Positions 1 through 7,015 are shown, numbered from the stretch's first letter. The stretch: DNA of 64,000 bases from Burkholderia sp. OK233 (GCF_900230185.1 NZ_OCSR01000001.1:3782001-3846000); one strand, 5' to 3'. Numbers and translations are program-made. The notes: a model not told the origin generated them from the letters alone.

Positions 1-685
1 CCTGGATGCATTTTGCAAGTTCACGGTTCAAGTGGTAGCGCCCGGCAAGATCACGTTGCTTGCGGATAATGGGCTTTATCTCTCAAGGACCCACGAAGAT
101 TTTCCATTTTCAAGCAGCGACTGCATTTCGGCCGGGAAAAAGAGCGTCGATGAGACTTGCGTATTTTCGTACCAGGACACCCCCGCCTCTCCGTCGCTGG
201 TGCTGAAGGCGGATAATGGACTCTATATCTTCCCTTGGTCATCGCAGACCGTTGAATACGCTCTCGCTCCGACAAAGAAGGATATCGACCCGTCTTGCTA
301 CTTCGAGCTGATTGGATCGATTCCCGGTTCCAACGTCCGGGATGGTACTTTCAAACTCCCGCCGAATACGAGGTTTGGTGTGACCGGGCTTGTGAACTCG
401 GCCGCAGCTCAGGAAATCGACGTCTTCATCGGCGACGATCCGAAGCCCCACACCCTCACTGGCAAGCCGGGGACTCAGGATGGTCAAATGGGTACCATGA
501 TCCTCGAGTCGGACGCTACTGGCCACGTCCGCCTGACGGTGACGGCAAACGGCAGGGAGTCAAAACTGATATCGCGTCAAGTCGACCTGAATCAGACAGT
601 CTACTTCGGCCTCTTGGGCTCGGAAGATGGCACCGATAACGACTACAACGACTGTCTCGCGATCCTCAACTGGCCTCTTGGGTAA
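1..685 (+). CDS. PA-IIL/LecB-type lectin with fascin-like front part (5' partial)
   Basis: The reading frame is open back to base 1, so the gene begins outside the window; a GTG at 32 is an internal candidate only. The last ~112 residues match the LecB/PA-IIL calcium lectin fold: an LPPNTRFGV strand, an Asn-Ser-Ala-Ala stretch at the sugar-specificity loop, the acidic calcium loop SEDGTDNDYND, and the NWPLG C terminus whose terminal Gly is a calcium ligand across the dimer in LecB. The family binds fucose or mannose through two calcium ions. The front part holds two near-identical motifs (LLADNGLYL and VLKADNGLYI), each followed by a Cys-aromatic strand (CVFSY, CYFEL), with a matching CKFTV at the window edge; this suggests a three-fold beta-trefoil. 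No signal peptide can be judged because the N terminus is missing. Stop TAA. Confidence 0.85.
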   Translation, partial: LDAFCKFTVQVVAPGKITLLADNGLYLSRTHEDFPFSSSDCISAGKKSVDETCVFSYQDTPASPSLVLKADNGLYIFPWSSQTVEYALAPTKKDIDPSCYFELIGSIPGSNVRDGTFKLPPNTRFGVTGLVNSAAAQEIDVFIGDDPKPHTLTGKPGTQDGQMGTMILESDATGHVRLTVTANGRESKLISRQVDLNQTVYFGLLGSEDGTDNDYNDCLAILNWPLG

Positions 686-689
686 TCCC

Positions 690-708
690 CGAGCCACAAA
701 GTGGCTCG
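690..708 (+). terminator. Hairpin after first lectin gene
   Basis: Perfect 8-bp arms CGAGCCAC and GTGGCTCG with an AAA loop start 4 bases after the lectin stop codon. No T-run follows, so it may be a weak terminator or an mRNA-stabilising hairpin. Confidence 0.4.
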
Positions 709-737
709 ATTCATAGCGAACGCAGTGCAGGCGCAAA

Positions 738-751
738 TATCAATATTGATA
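738..751. promoter_or_regulatory. 14-bp perfect palindrome between the lectin genes
   Basis: TATCAATATTGATA is its own reverse complement and lies about 107 bases upstream of the second lectin start, in AT-rich DNA. It is suited to a dimeric regulator; no protein can be named from sequence. Confidence 0.35.
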
Positions 752-857
752 GCTATGGCATTGGCATCGATACGCTAAGTTACAGGCGTCAGAAAGGAAC
801 ACAACCAGGCCATAACATTCAAGTCATTCTTCATTCAACAACCTTGTGGGTGCAAAA

Positions 858-1850
858 ATGTCTGGCAATCTCTTATATGGCGACACGCTGTATTTATCAA
901 ACCAAACCACCTTTGACGACCCGAAGGCCCCCGGCTATTATTTGGACGTGTACGGGACCCTTCCATCCAATGGCGGAGCCGGCGCTGTATACGCTGCGCA
1001 ACCTCCGAAGCGAAGCGGAAAATCTGTGACCTGGAAGATAGAGCCTGTTGACCAAACGAAAAACGGAAAGCCGGTAAAGTCGGGCGACACAATTGTTTTG
1101 CGAAGCATGCTGGAAGACAATGAGGCAGTCGTCCTTGCCGCTATTGATGGCAATGCCCCAATAAATGAAATCCATCCCGTAGGCGCAGTTCAAAAAAATA
1201 GCACTTCGATCGATCAGAGATCGAAGTGGAAAATCGGACATACAAAAGACGATGGCTCTGCGCTGAATGATGAGGGCACACCGCTGAACGACGGCGACAC
1301 CATTTACCTGCTCAACTGCGGGGACAATGGATACCTCGACTCATATGACCGCGCTGGCGTTGAGGGCGAGGCTTATTGCGTTTTCACGTCGTCGACACTC
1401 CCGAGAACATACAACGGTAATTACCATACCACCTCTTGGAAGGTCATCATCGCGTCAGCACAGGCAGGTGGCAACGGTGGTGACGGAACGGGCAATGGCG
1501 GTGAGCGCAACGGTATATTCAATCTGCCCCCGAACACAGCGTTTGGTGTAACGGTGCTCGTGAATTCAGCGGCCGTGCAGACGGTTAGCGTTTTTGTGGA
1601 TGACGCCTCCAAGCCCAGTGCCACATTCACGGGTTCGGGCACGAATGACCGAAACCTCCAGACGCAGGTTCTGAACTCGGGGAAAGGCCGCGTCCGGGTT
1701 ACCGTCGAAGCTAACGGGAAGCAATCGAAGCTTGGATCGAGGCAGGTCGATATTTTCCAGAAGGCTTATTTCGGGCTCGTTGCGTCCGAGGATGGGACCG
1801 ACAACGACTACAACGACGGTCTTGCAATACTGAATTGGCCGCTTGGTTAA
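858..1850 (+). CDS. Two-domain lectin: beta-trefoil-like N domain plus PA-IIL/LecB domain
   Basis: This is a 330-residue protein if translation starts at ATG 858; a GTG at 846 would add four residues, and neither start has a clear Shine-Dalgarno. The N-terminal ~200 residues contain three copies of one unit. Each opens with GDT(L/I)(Y/V)L (residues 8, 76, 146) and closes with WK(I/V) (59, 124, 194), the pattern expected of a beta-trefoil. A Gly/Asn-rich linker (about 201-217) leads to a LecB-type domain (219-330) with the calcium loop SEDGTDNDYND at 310-320 and the NWPLG end. The specificity loop reads Ser-Ala-Ala. In Burkholderia, PA-IIL-type lectins occur alone or fused to unrelated N-terminal domains, and here the fusion partner resembles a second carbohydrate-binding fold. 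No classical signal peptide is visible, as for other members. It is the tandem partner of the gene upstream. Confidence 0.87.
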   Translation: MSGNLLYGDTLYLSNQTTFDDPKAPGYYLDVYGTLPSNGGAGAVYAAQPPKRSGKSVTWKIEPVDQTKNGKPVKSGDTIVLRSMLEDNEAVVLAAIDGNAPINEIHPVGAVQKNSTSIDQRSKWKIGHTKDDGSALNDEGTPLNDGDTIYLLNCGDNGYLDSYDRAGVEGEAYCVFTSSTLPRTYNGNYHTTSWKVIIASAQAGGNGGDGTGNGGERNGIFNLPPNTAFGVTVLVNSAAVQTVSVFVDDASKPSATFTGSGTNDRNLQTQVLNSGKGRVRVTVEANGKQSKLGSRQVDIFQKAYFGLVASEDGTDNDYNDGLAILNWPLG

Positions 1851-1874
1851 TACAGGCTCTTAGGCAGTACGTAG

Positions 1875-1903
1875 AAAGCCCCGCTTTGAGCGGGGCTTTT
1901 GCC
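1875..1903. terminator. Rho-independent terminator after lectin gene 2
   Basis: Ten-bp arms AAAGCCCCGC (1875-1884) and GCGGGGCTTT (1890-1899) with a TTTGA loop and a short T-run on the plus strand. It sits 25 bases after the lectin stop and also lies beyond the minus-strand locus on the other side, so it may work in both directions. Confidence 0.85.
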
Positions 1904-1978
1904 TGTTACGTCAGCAACGTCGGACATGCTTATCTCGTAAGGCTTCGCGGTCTCATTCAACCCCTGAGCTATCGCTGC

Positions 1979-2122
1979 TCAAAGAAGATCCGGCGAAGTG
2001 ACTTCGAGGGGCTCAGTTCGACCCGATGCAGCCGCTCGAGCCAGCGCTGCTTCAACTGCAGCTTTCAGGGTACAGCCGTCGTCCATTCCCTGGATTCGCT
2101 CTCGCCATAAATCTAAAAGCAT
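1979..2122 (-). CDS. Small 47-residue ORF overlapping the nuclease-transposase stop
   Basis: A minus-strand frame starts with ATG at 2120-2122, inside the last codons of the upstream nuclease-transposase gene, and ends with TGA at 1979-1981. The overlap is 10 bases, with the stop TAG of the large gene lying inside the first codons, an arrangement typical of translational coupling. Its only start signal is a CCAGG just before the ATG. The product begins MLLDLWRERIQGM, has an Ala-rich stretch likely to be helical (about residues 18-34), and ends in Leu-Leu. I recognise no family. It could be a small accessory protein of the element or a chance frame; nothing else explains 1979-2112. Confidence 0.4.
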   Translation of the reverse strand: MLLDLWRERIQGMDDGCTLKAAVEAALARAAASGRTEPLEVTSPDLL

Positions 2123-5004
2123 CCTGGTCTCAGGACTGTTGCGCAACCTTTGCCCTGGGTTCTCTGCACTGGAGCGGCGGGGGTGAATCCCTTCGGATAA
2201 AGCTCAATGTCGGTTATCCGAGTCCTGCGCCGCCTTTTTTCGCAGAATTTATCAATGTCTCGCTCCCCGGAAAGAAGGAACTTGAGAAAGCTGATCCCCT
2301 TGTATTTGCAGGTCTGGTGCATGCTCAGCAGCAAAAGATAGTCATTCAACCCGGGCTCCTTAATAACCCCTTCGACGCTCTCGCGGTAATAAGCAAAATG
2401 CTTGATAGAATTCTCGGCGTTGTTGTTATTCCATGAGACGCCGTCGTATTGGATGAAGGTAAATAACTTGTCCCGACACCGCATCAGGCGCTGTTGCAAA
2501 CTCTGCGCAGCATCTGAGACGTAGGAGGCGTTGGAGACACACTGGAAGAACTTGCTAACGTCGTCCGCATGCTGGCGTAGATATATTTTCTTCAAACCGT
2601 GCTTATCCACTGTTTCGACGATAGATCGCAGCAGCGCTCCGAATGGCTGTGTGATCGACCGTAATTCCTCGTCAAATGGATTGTCCAAAAGTTCTTGGTT
2701 CACATCCCTCATGAGATGGATGAGACATTTTTGCTGATGGCACTCGAGGAGGTCATACGCTGCGTAAAAATCAGATATCAGGACTCCCTCGAAGTTTTTT
2801 AGCAAATCACGAAGAAAACCACCCTCTCTTGTCGGTCTGTACATATAAACGACTTCTTCCACATTCGCAAATACCCACACGTACCCTTTTTTGCCCCTCA
2901 GTTTCACTTCCGTTTCATCGACGTGCATAACGGCACCGCGGATAATTTTCGAGAGCAAGCGGTGATAGGTGACGCGGTAATACGTTGCCATCAACGTCTT
3001 GAATGCGTGAATTTCGGCGGCGTGAACTGCCAATCCGAAGAGGTCGCGGAACAACACCTCCAACGTACCGAAACTAAGGCGGTGTGCCACGTGCAAGTAC
3101 ATAGCCCAACTCATAAGATTGTGGTAGTGCTTGGCAAGCCGCCTGTATCGCTCAGAGATGAAGCAATGCCCACAACTCGAGCAGCGATACGCAGAGGCCC
3201 GCGCTTCGATAACTCGGCGTTTCACTCCACCCGATGTAACCACCAAATCGAAAACGCGCTTGTTCCTGGTCTCCACTCGTTTACCGCGCAAACCTGCCGT
3301 TATTGTTGCAATACTTTTGCTGCCGCATACTGGGCATTTGGATGCAGAGATAACAATCCGCTTGCTGACTCGGATCGTTCGATTTTTATGCGAACCCGAT
3401 ACGGGTAATCGTTTCTTGAGTAGCTTGCTGGTACGAACGAAGACCCTTTCTCTCTGGTAATCAAAATAAGCGCATTTATTGACAAACACAAAGTCTGGAT
3501 TTTGAGATTTTAGTCTTCCCCACCTTTCTCGATTCGCCAGTTTATCTAGATCACTCACGAGTGCGACCTGCGGGCCGAGCACGGTTTTTTGAAGCGGGGC
3601 GGTCGGCACTGCGACTTCAGCGCAGGTCTTCTGGAGAAAACATGTTACTTTCTGGAGCGCCTCACAATCCTCAAGGTTGTATTCGATTAATTTCGCCTTC
3701 CATTGGTCGTTATTCGTCTTGTCCCATCGCTTCCTCCACACGATGCTCTGTATGCCGGATGCTCCTTCTTCTGTCCAAGAGAACGCCAAACTTCCAGCTA
3801 TCTCTTTTAGGCCATTCGTATAGGTTGGGAAGTAAAAATATGCATATATTATCGAGAGAATGTTCACAAGTGAGCCAAGGACATTATCGATGGTTTTTTT
3901 TGCGCGGACATACCGTCGCATTCGTTTGATGAACGCTTTCTCATAGCTGCCGTAACAGAAGATCAAGGGCGAGTCGTATTTTCCGATCAAGCTGATGAAC
4001 TGCTCGAAGATCGCCTTTTCCTGCTCCTTGCTGTCAGCCCAAAATGAGCGGCGAGTCTCGCCATGGCTTTCGCAAATAACCATTCCGATTAAATAGACAA
4101 AACCCTCGTCCGGGATGCCCTCCATGTCCACGAAGATCTGAACGAGGCCTGACGGCACCTTAGGCGCGCCGAGCACGTACAATCTCTTGTCGCGAATCGC
4201 CAGCGCCTGTAGTGCAAAGTTACGCTGCTTCCACGGGGACTCCGGCCGTTTCCCCTTTCGACGGGGCCTGAACGTGTGCGCGAGCTGTGTCAATGTGAAC
4301 AATCCTTTGCGGGCGTAGCTTTTAACCTCCTTCTTATGCATGCCAGAGAGAAGGCTCAAATCATCTCCCTTAACAGCCTCGGCGTGGCACCTCGCCTTGA
4401 ACTCACATACTTGGCAATGAGGATTGAGTATGAGCTTCGGTGCTTCAGTACCCTGTTGAATTCGTATAACCTCAGCCAGCAAATCCTCCGCTCTCTTTAA
4501 TCCGGCACCGAAGCGGACAGATGTGACCGAGCATTCATTCCCGTGATACACAACGCCCTTAGTTGGCGGCGTGGTTTGGATGCGGGCTAGGAATAGACGG
4601 AGAATTTCCAGCAGGAGTCGTTGCGTTTCGTGAATCTGGCAGCTTTCGCTAAACAAAACGGGCTCGTAGTGAAAGTTGCCTAGGTTGGAATCGCCATCCA
4701 CTCTCTTAAGGCCATCAAAGAGAATCAGGCGGTCGTTATCTAGAAGGCTGGCGTCGAGAACAAAGGAGGGGGATTTCAGCAACTCCAAGCGCGTCAGAGT
4801 AATGCCCTGAACGACGGTGCGCTCTGGATAATGATGCAAGATTTTCTCGATCGCCTTGTCCCTGAGCTCCTGTCTTGACTCGTTTTGCATCATTTCGTAG
4901 TCGGACTTGGCACCCGCTTGTCCAACTAGTCGAAGGTAGGCTTTGTACCTACAGCTTAGAAAGCACTCGAGAATTTCCAGTGTTACCGGAGCGATGTTGG
5001 ACAT
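2113..5004 (-). CDS. Fusion protein: TM0106/Cas4-like nuclease + DEDD exonuclease + IS66-like transposase
   Basis: 963 residues from ATG 5004, which has a GAGGTAGG Shine-Dalgarno; an in-frame TTG at 5019 is less likely. Residues ~1-210 resemble Cas4/RecB-like TM0106 nucleases: Cys18 in LSCRYKAYL plus C197-x2-C200-x5-C206 form a likely Fe-S cluster, and D97 with E114 sit in a PD-(D/E)XK-like region where the usual Lys is replaced (EPV). Residues ~285-460 look like an RNase_H_2/DEDD exonuclease: FVDMEG (D293, E295), CYGSYEK (351-356) and YNLEDCEAL (D446). A zinc ribbon follows (CPVC at 557, then C608, C611, C614). Residues ~690-900 are an IS66-type DDE transposase: D696 in HVDETEV, D745 in ISDFYAAYD, E864 in NNNNAENS, plus CLIHLMRD. 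No frameshift or internal stop is present, so the fusion is one translation product. A reasonable inference is a transposase that carries its own end-processing nucleases. It lies in AT-richer DNA unlike its core neighbours. Confidence 0.85.
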   Translation of the reverse strand: MSNIAPVTLEILECFLSCRYKAYLRLVGQAGAKSDYEMMQNESRQELRDKAIEKILHHYPERTVVQGITLTRLELLKSPSFVLDASLLDNDRLILFDGLKRVDGDSNLGNFHYEPVLFSESCQIHETQRLLLEILRLFLARIQTTPPTKGVVYHGNECSVTSVRFGAGLKRAEDLLAEVIRIQQGTEAPKLILNPHCQVCEFKARCHAEAVKGDDLSLLSGMHKKEVKSYARKGLFTLTQLAHTFRPRRKGKRPESPWKQRNFALQALAIRDKRLYVLGAPKVPSGLVQIFVDMEGIPDEGFVYLIGMVICESHGETRRSFWADSKEQEKAIFEQFISLIGKYDSPLIFCYGSYEKAFIKRMRRYVRAKKTIDNVLGSLVNILSIIYAYFYFPTYTNGLKEIAGSLAFSWTEEGASGIQSIVWRKRWDKTNNDQWKAKLIEYNLEDCEALQKVTCFLQKTCAEVAVPTAPLQKTVLGPQVALVSDLDKLANRERWGRLKSQNPDFVFVNKCAYFDYQRERVFVRTSKLLKKRLPVSGSHKNRTIRVSKRIVISASKCPVCGSKSIATITAGLRGKRVETRNKRVFDLVVTSGGVKRRVIEARASAYRCSSCGHCFISERYRRLAKHYHNLMSWAMYLHVAHRLSFGTLEVLFRDLFGLAVHAAEIHAFKTLMATYYRVTYHRLLSKIIRGAVMHVDETEVKLRGKKGYVWVFANVEEVVYMYRPTREGGFLRDLLKNFEGVLISDFYAAYDLLECHQQKCLIHLMRDVNQELLDNPFDEELRSITQPFGALLRSIVETVDKHGLKKIYLRQHADDVSKFFQCVSNASYVSDAAQSLQQRLMRCRDKLFTFIQYDGVSWNNNNAENSIKHFAYYRESVEGVIKEPGLNDYLLLLSMHQTCKYKGISFLKFLLSGERDIDKFCEKRRRRTRITDIELYPKGFTPAAPVQRTQGKGCATVLRPGCF

Positions 5005-5031
5005 GATCCTACCTCGCAAAAGCCCACGCCA

Positions 5032-5084
5032 ATTGTAACGGGGTCCGCTAGAACCTACGCTATGTCACCACTATTACTGTGACA
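5032..5084 (-). promoter_or_regulatory. Putative promoter and operator of the nuclease-transposase gene
   Basis: On the minus strand a TACAAT -10-like hexamer (5032-5037) lies 27 bases upstream of the ATG. Behind it is an inverted repeat, TGTCAC (5063-5068) and GTGACA (5079-5084), with a 10-bp spacer, so half-site centres are about 16 bp apart, as for many dimeric repressors. No good -35 is seen. Confidence 0.35.
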
Positions 5085-5765
5085 ACTACGCCGGGTGGCC
5101 GTGGCACGACGGTCTCCACCGCCCCTCGTGGCGATCTGTAATCTGCCGACGGAGGTCCGCTGTTTGGATAGAACCGACGCCTGGATGTCCGAGCGACGGT
5201 GTGGGTGAATGGCGGCTCCTGGCCGATCGGAGACCGTCTCGACATGGGACACGTTCCCGAATGTTTAGCCGACGAAAAAAAGCCGGCTAAGGCCGGCTTG
5301 AAAAGGTCTAGGATCCGAGGGAACGCTAGGACCTGAGAGGCGGGAAACTGCGGCCGGCATCGTCGCTTGTGAAAGCTGACACGTCCGGGAAATCTGCTGC
5401 TGCAAACGTTTGCTATATGTGCGTTTACGGAGCGATCGGAACAAACTTTAGGGGGCGGAGTAAATTCATGGTGCCGAGTCGGGTCGACCGCACAACTGCA
5501 GGGCAGTTTGGGGACACACAGATGCGCCTTGGGGGTTGCTACGATTTTGCTACAGCAGCAGGAGGAGCCCATACCTGACGGCCCTTCCGCCTGTCATTCC
5601 ACCCCCTGAACTACGGGGAGAGGACCGAACCAAAATAATCGCTGCAATCCCGCCCCCGAACAATCTAGGCAGGGACCAGGCGAGTCCAAATTCGCCAGCG
5701 AGCGCAGAATATATCGAGCACACCTAGCCGCGAGGAGGGCCGAAAAGCCCGTCCCACAAAGCAAA
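5085..5765. other. Gene-poor junction between accessory block and core chromosome
   Basis: No frame here has convincing protein-like composition or a start with a ribosome binding site. The stretch contains an orphan minus-strand terminator (5273-5299) and two short GTAGCAA-type repeats on the minus strand near 5540-5565. The composition shifts here from the AT-richer island to the GC-rich core. It may be a decayed island edge; no integrase or tRNA is recognisable. Confidence 0.5.
5271..5299 (-). terminator. Orphan rho-independent terminator (minus strand)
   Basis: Perfect 8-bp arms AAGCCGGC (5280-5287) and GCCGGCTT (5292-5299) with a 4-base loop; on the minus strand the hairpin is followed by a run of T. 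No gene ends immediately before it, so it terminates either an unrecognised short RNA or read-through from the right. Confidence 0.75.
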
Positions 5766-5793
5766 CGGCCCAGCGGGCACACCCACTGGGCCG
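5766..5793 (-). terminator. Hairpin downstream of the rubredoxin gene
   Basis: Arms CGGCCCAG (5766-5773) and CTGGGCCG (5786-5793) are extended by GGG/CCC across one mismatch, with a CACA-type loop. On the minus strand it is followed by GTTTGCTTTG, and it lies 65 bases past the rubredoxin stop. Confidence 0.6.
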
Positions 5794-5858
5794 CGCGAAC
5801 CGCCCGGCGCACTACCGCACTACATCAAGCAGCGCACCTCCGGCTCAATCGAGCTCAC

Positions 5859-6050
5859 TCAGAATTCCACCACCGCAAACTCCGCCTTGCCTACATCGCA
5901 CAGCGGGCAGCGCCAGTCGTCCGGAATCGCGGCGAAGCGCGTGCCGGGGGCGATACCTTCTTCGGGAAGGCCTTCTTCTTCGTTGTAGATCCAGCCGCAA
6001 ATCAGGCAGACCCAGCTCTTATATTCAATCAGTTCAATTACTTCGCTCAC
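5859..6050 (-). CDS. Rubredoxin
   Basis: Small one-iron electron carrier of the cytoplasm. The 63 residues contain both Cys pairs of the Fe(SCys)4 site, CLICGW and CPLC, and the conserved WIYNEEEG and PDDWRCPLC surroundings. The length is slightly above the usual ~54 because of a short N-terminal extension. Translation starts at GTG (6048-6050) behind a GAAGAG Shine-Dalgarno; no ATG is available before the first Cys pair. It is monocistronic and ends before the 5766-5793 hairpin. Its partner reductase is not in the window. It marks the start of the core, GC-rich chromosome. Confidence 0.95.
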   Translation of the reverse strand: MSEVIELIEYKSWVCLICGWIYNEEEGLPEEGIAPGTRFAAIPDDWRCPLCDVGKAEFAVVEF

Positions 6051-6375
6051 GACGTACTCTTCTTTGGTTCAGTGCATTGATCCGCCCAGTCTGCCCCTTT
6101 TTTGGGCATGGCGGCGACCCGCAATATTACCGGAATTTGTCAATCGGACCGCTATTTACCCATGCGGCATCGCCGCAAAGCGCCTGAGACATGTCCGGGC
6201 CCGCGTGACGGACTCGTCATACACAGCGTGTATGCTTTGATCCGCAGCTAGTCGTTTGGACAGGCGCGCCGGGCGCCTGGCATGCATTGCGACGATCGGC
6301 CTCAGGTAACTGGAACCGCGATCGACGCCCGCATGGCCCGCGCATGACTCTTGTTACCCAAAAAGGAGAAAAACG
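6051..6375. other. Intergenic region between divergent rubredoxin and DUF4399 genes
   Basis: This 325-base divergent spacer should hold both promoters. I see no clear -35/-10 pair on either strand. An AAAAAGGAG ribosome binding site for the plus-strand gene lies at its end, and there is no coding sequence or RNA gene. Confidence 0.5.
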
Positions 6376-6777
6376 ATGTTTAAAAACAAATGGTTGGCCG
6401 GAACAGTACTGGCCGGATTGCTCGCGGTGTCGGGCGCGGCGCAGGCCGCAGGCGTGTCTTTCGTGCAACCTGCGGACGGCGCGACCGTCACCAATCCGGT
6501 GCACGTGGTGTTCGGTGTCGACGGCATGAAGATCGCGCCAGCCGGCACGATGACGGACGGCACGGGCCATCATCATCTGCTGATCGACGGCAAGCCGCTT
6601 CCCAAGGGCGAAGTGATTCCCGCCACCGACAAATCGCTCCACTTCGGCAAAGGCCAGACCGAAACCGATCTGACACTGCCGCCGGGCGACCATACGCTGA
6701 CGCTGCAATTCGGCGATGGCGCGCATCGTTCGTATGGCCCCGAAATGAGCAAAACCATCACGGTGCACGTGAAGTAA
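6376..6777 (+). CDS. Secreted DUF4399 domain protein
   Basis: 133 residues starting at ATG 6376, ten bases after a strong AAAGGAG. The N terminus is a classical Sec signal peptide: KNK, then a hydrophobic core, then cleavage after AQA near residue 24. The mature protein fits DUF4399: FVQPADGATV at the start, the His-rich GTGHHHLLIDG, then LHFGKGQTETDLTLPPGDHTL and the closing THRSYGP-like segment (here AHRSYGPEMS). The function is unknown; the triple His cluster could bind metal but that is inference. It is a single-gene unit in the periplasm. Confidence 0.85.
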   Translation: MFKNKWLAGTVLAGLLAVSGAAQAAGVSFVQPADGATVTNPVHVVFGVDGMKIAPAGTMTDGTGHHHLLIDGKPLPKGEVIPATDKSLHFGKGQTETDLTLPPGDHTLTLQFGDGAHRSYGPEMSKTITVHVK

Positions 6778-6971
6778 CGTGACGAGTGAGGCGGCTGGGC
6801 GTGCGTGAGCGCCGTCCTGCCGCGTTTTTACGCTTTATATCCTGGCTTGCGCAGGGCTTGAACTTAGTCGGATCCGGTCTGCATCGGGCTTGCGTACGGT
6901 TCATCCCCATTTTGCAAGCCGGTCATTCGGCCTATCTCTTCCGGCATACAGGCACCCGCCCGCGCGCCCGG

Positions 6972-6977
6972 TACAAT
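6972..6977 (+). promoter_or_regulatory. -10-like TACAAT upstream of uup
   Basis: TACAAT lies 38 bases upstream of the uup ATG, within a typical beta-proteobacterial context (GGTACAATGAG). No convincing -35 is visible. Confidence 0.4.
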
Positions 6978-7015
6978 GAGCAGTTCCGACTCATCGCTGT
7001 CTTCTCCAATTCTCC

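Larger units (their letters stand above)
1979..5084 (-). mobile_element. IS66-like element or derivative carrying a nuclease-transposase fusion (ends not found)
   Basis: The DDE transposase core argues for a mobile or formerly mobile element. The limits given are those of the coding frames plus the upstream inverted repeat; I searched both flanks by eye for terminal inverted repeats beginning with GTAA, as in IS66, and for target-site duplications, and found no convincing pair. It may be a domesticated gene or an element with divergent ends. Confidence 0.4.

Noticed and set aside
1904..5300. Terminal inverted repeats of an IS66 element
   Set aside because: GTAA-type starts occur at 1938 and 5036, and a weak CGGTCTC match exists between flanks, but no pair has convincing length or a matching target duplication.
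5535..5570. GTAGCAA-type repeats as an integrase attachment site
   Set aside because: Two short imperfect copies only; no tRNA 3' end and no integrase gene adjacent.
5060..5572. A 170-codon minus-strand frame in the junction region
   Set aside because: It contains the Lys-Pro-Ala-Leu-Ala-Gly-Phe-Phe string that results from translating a rho-independent terminator, so the frame runs through a non-coding hairpin.
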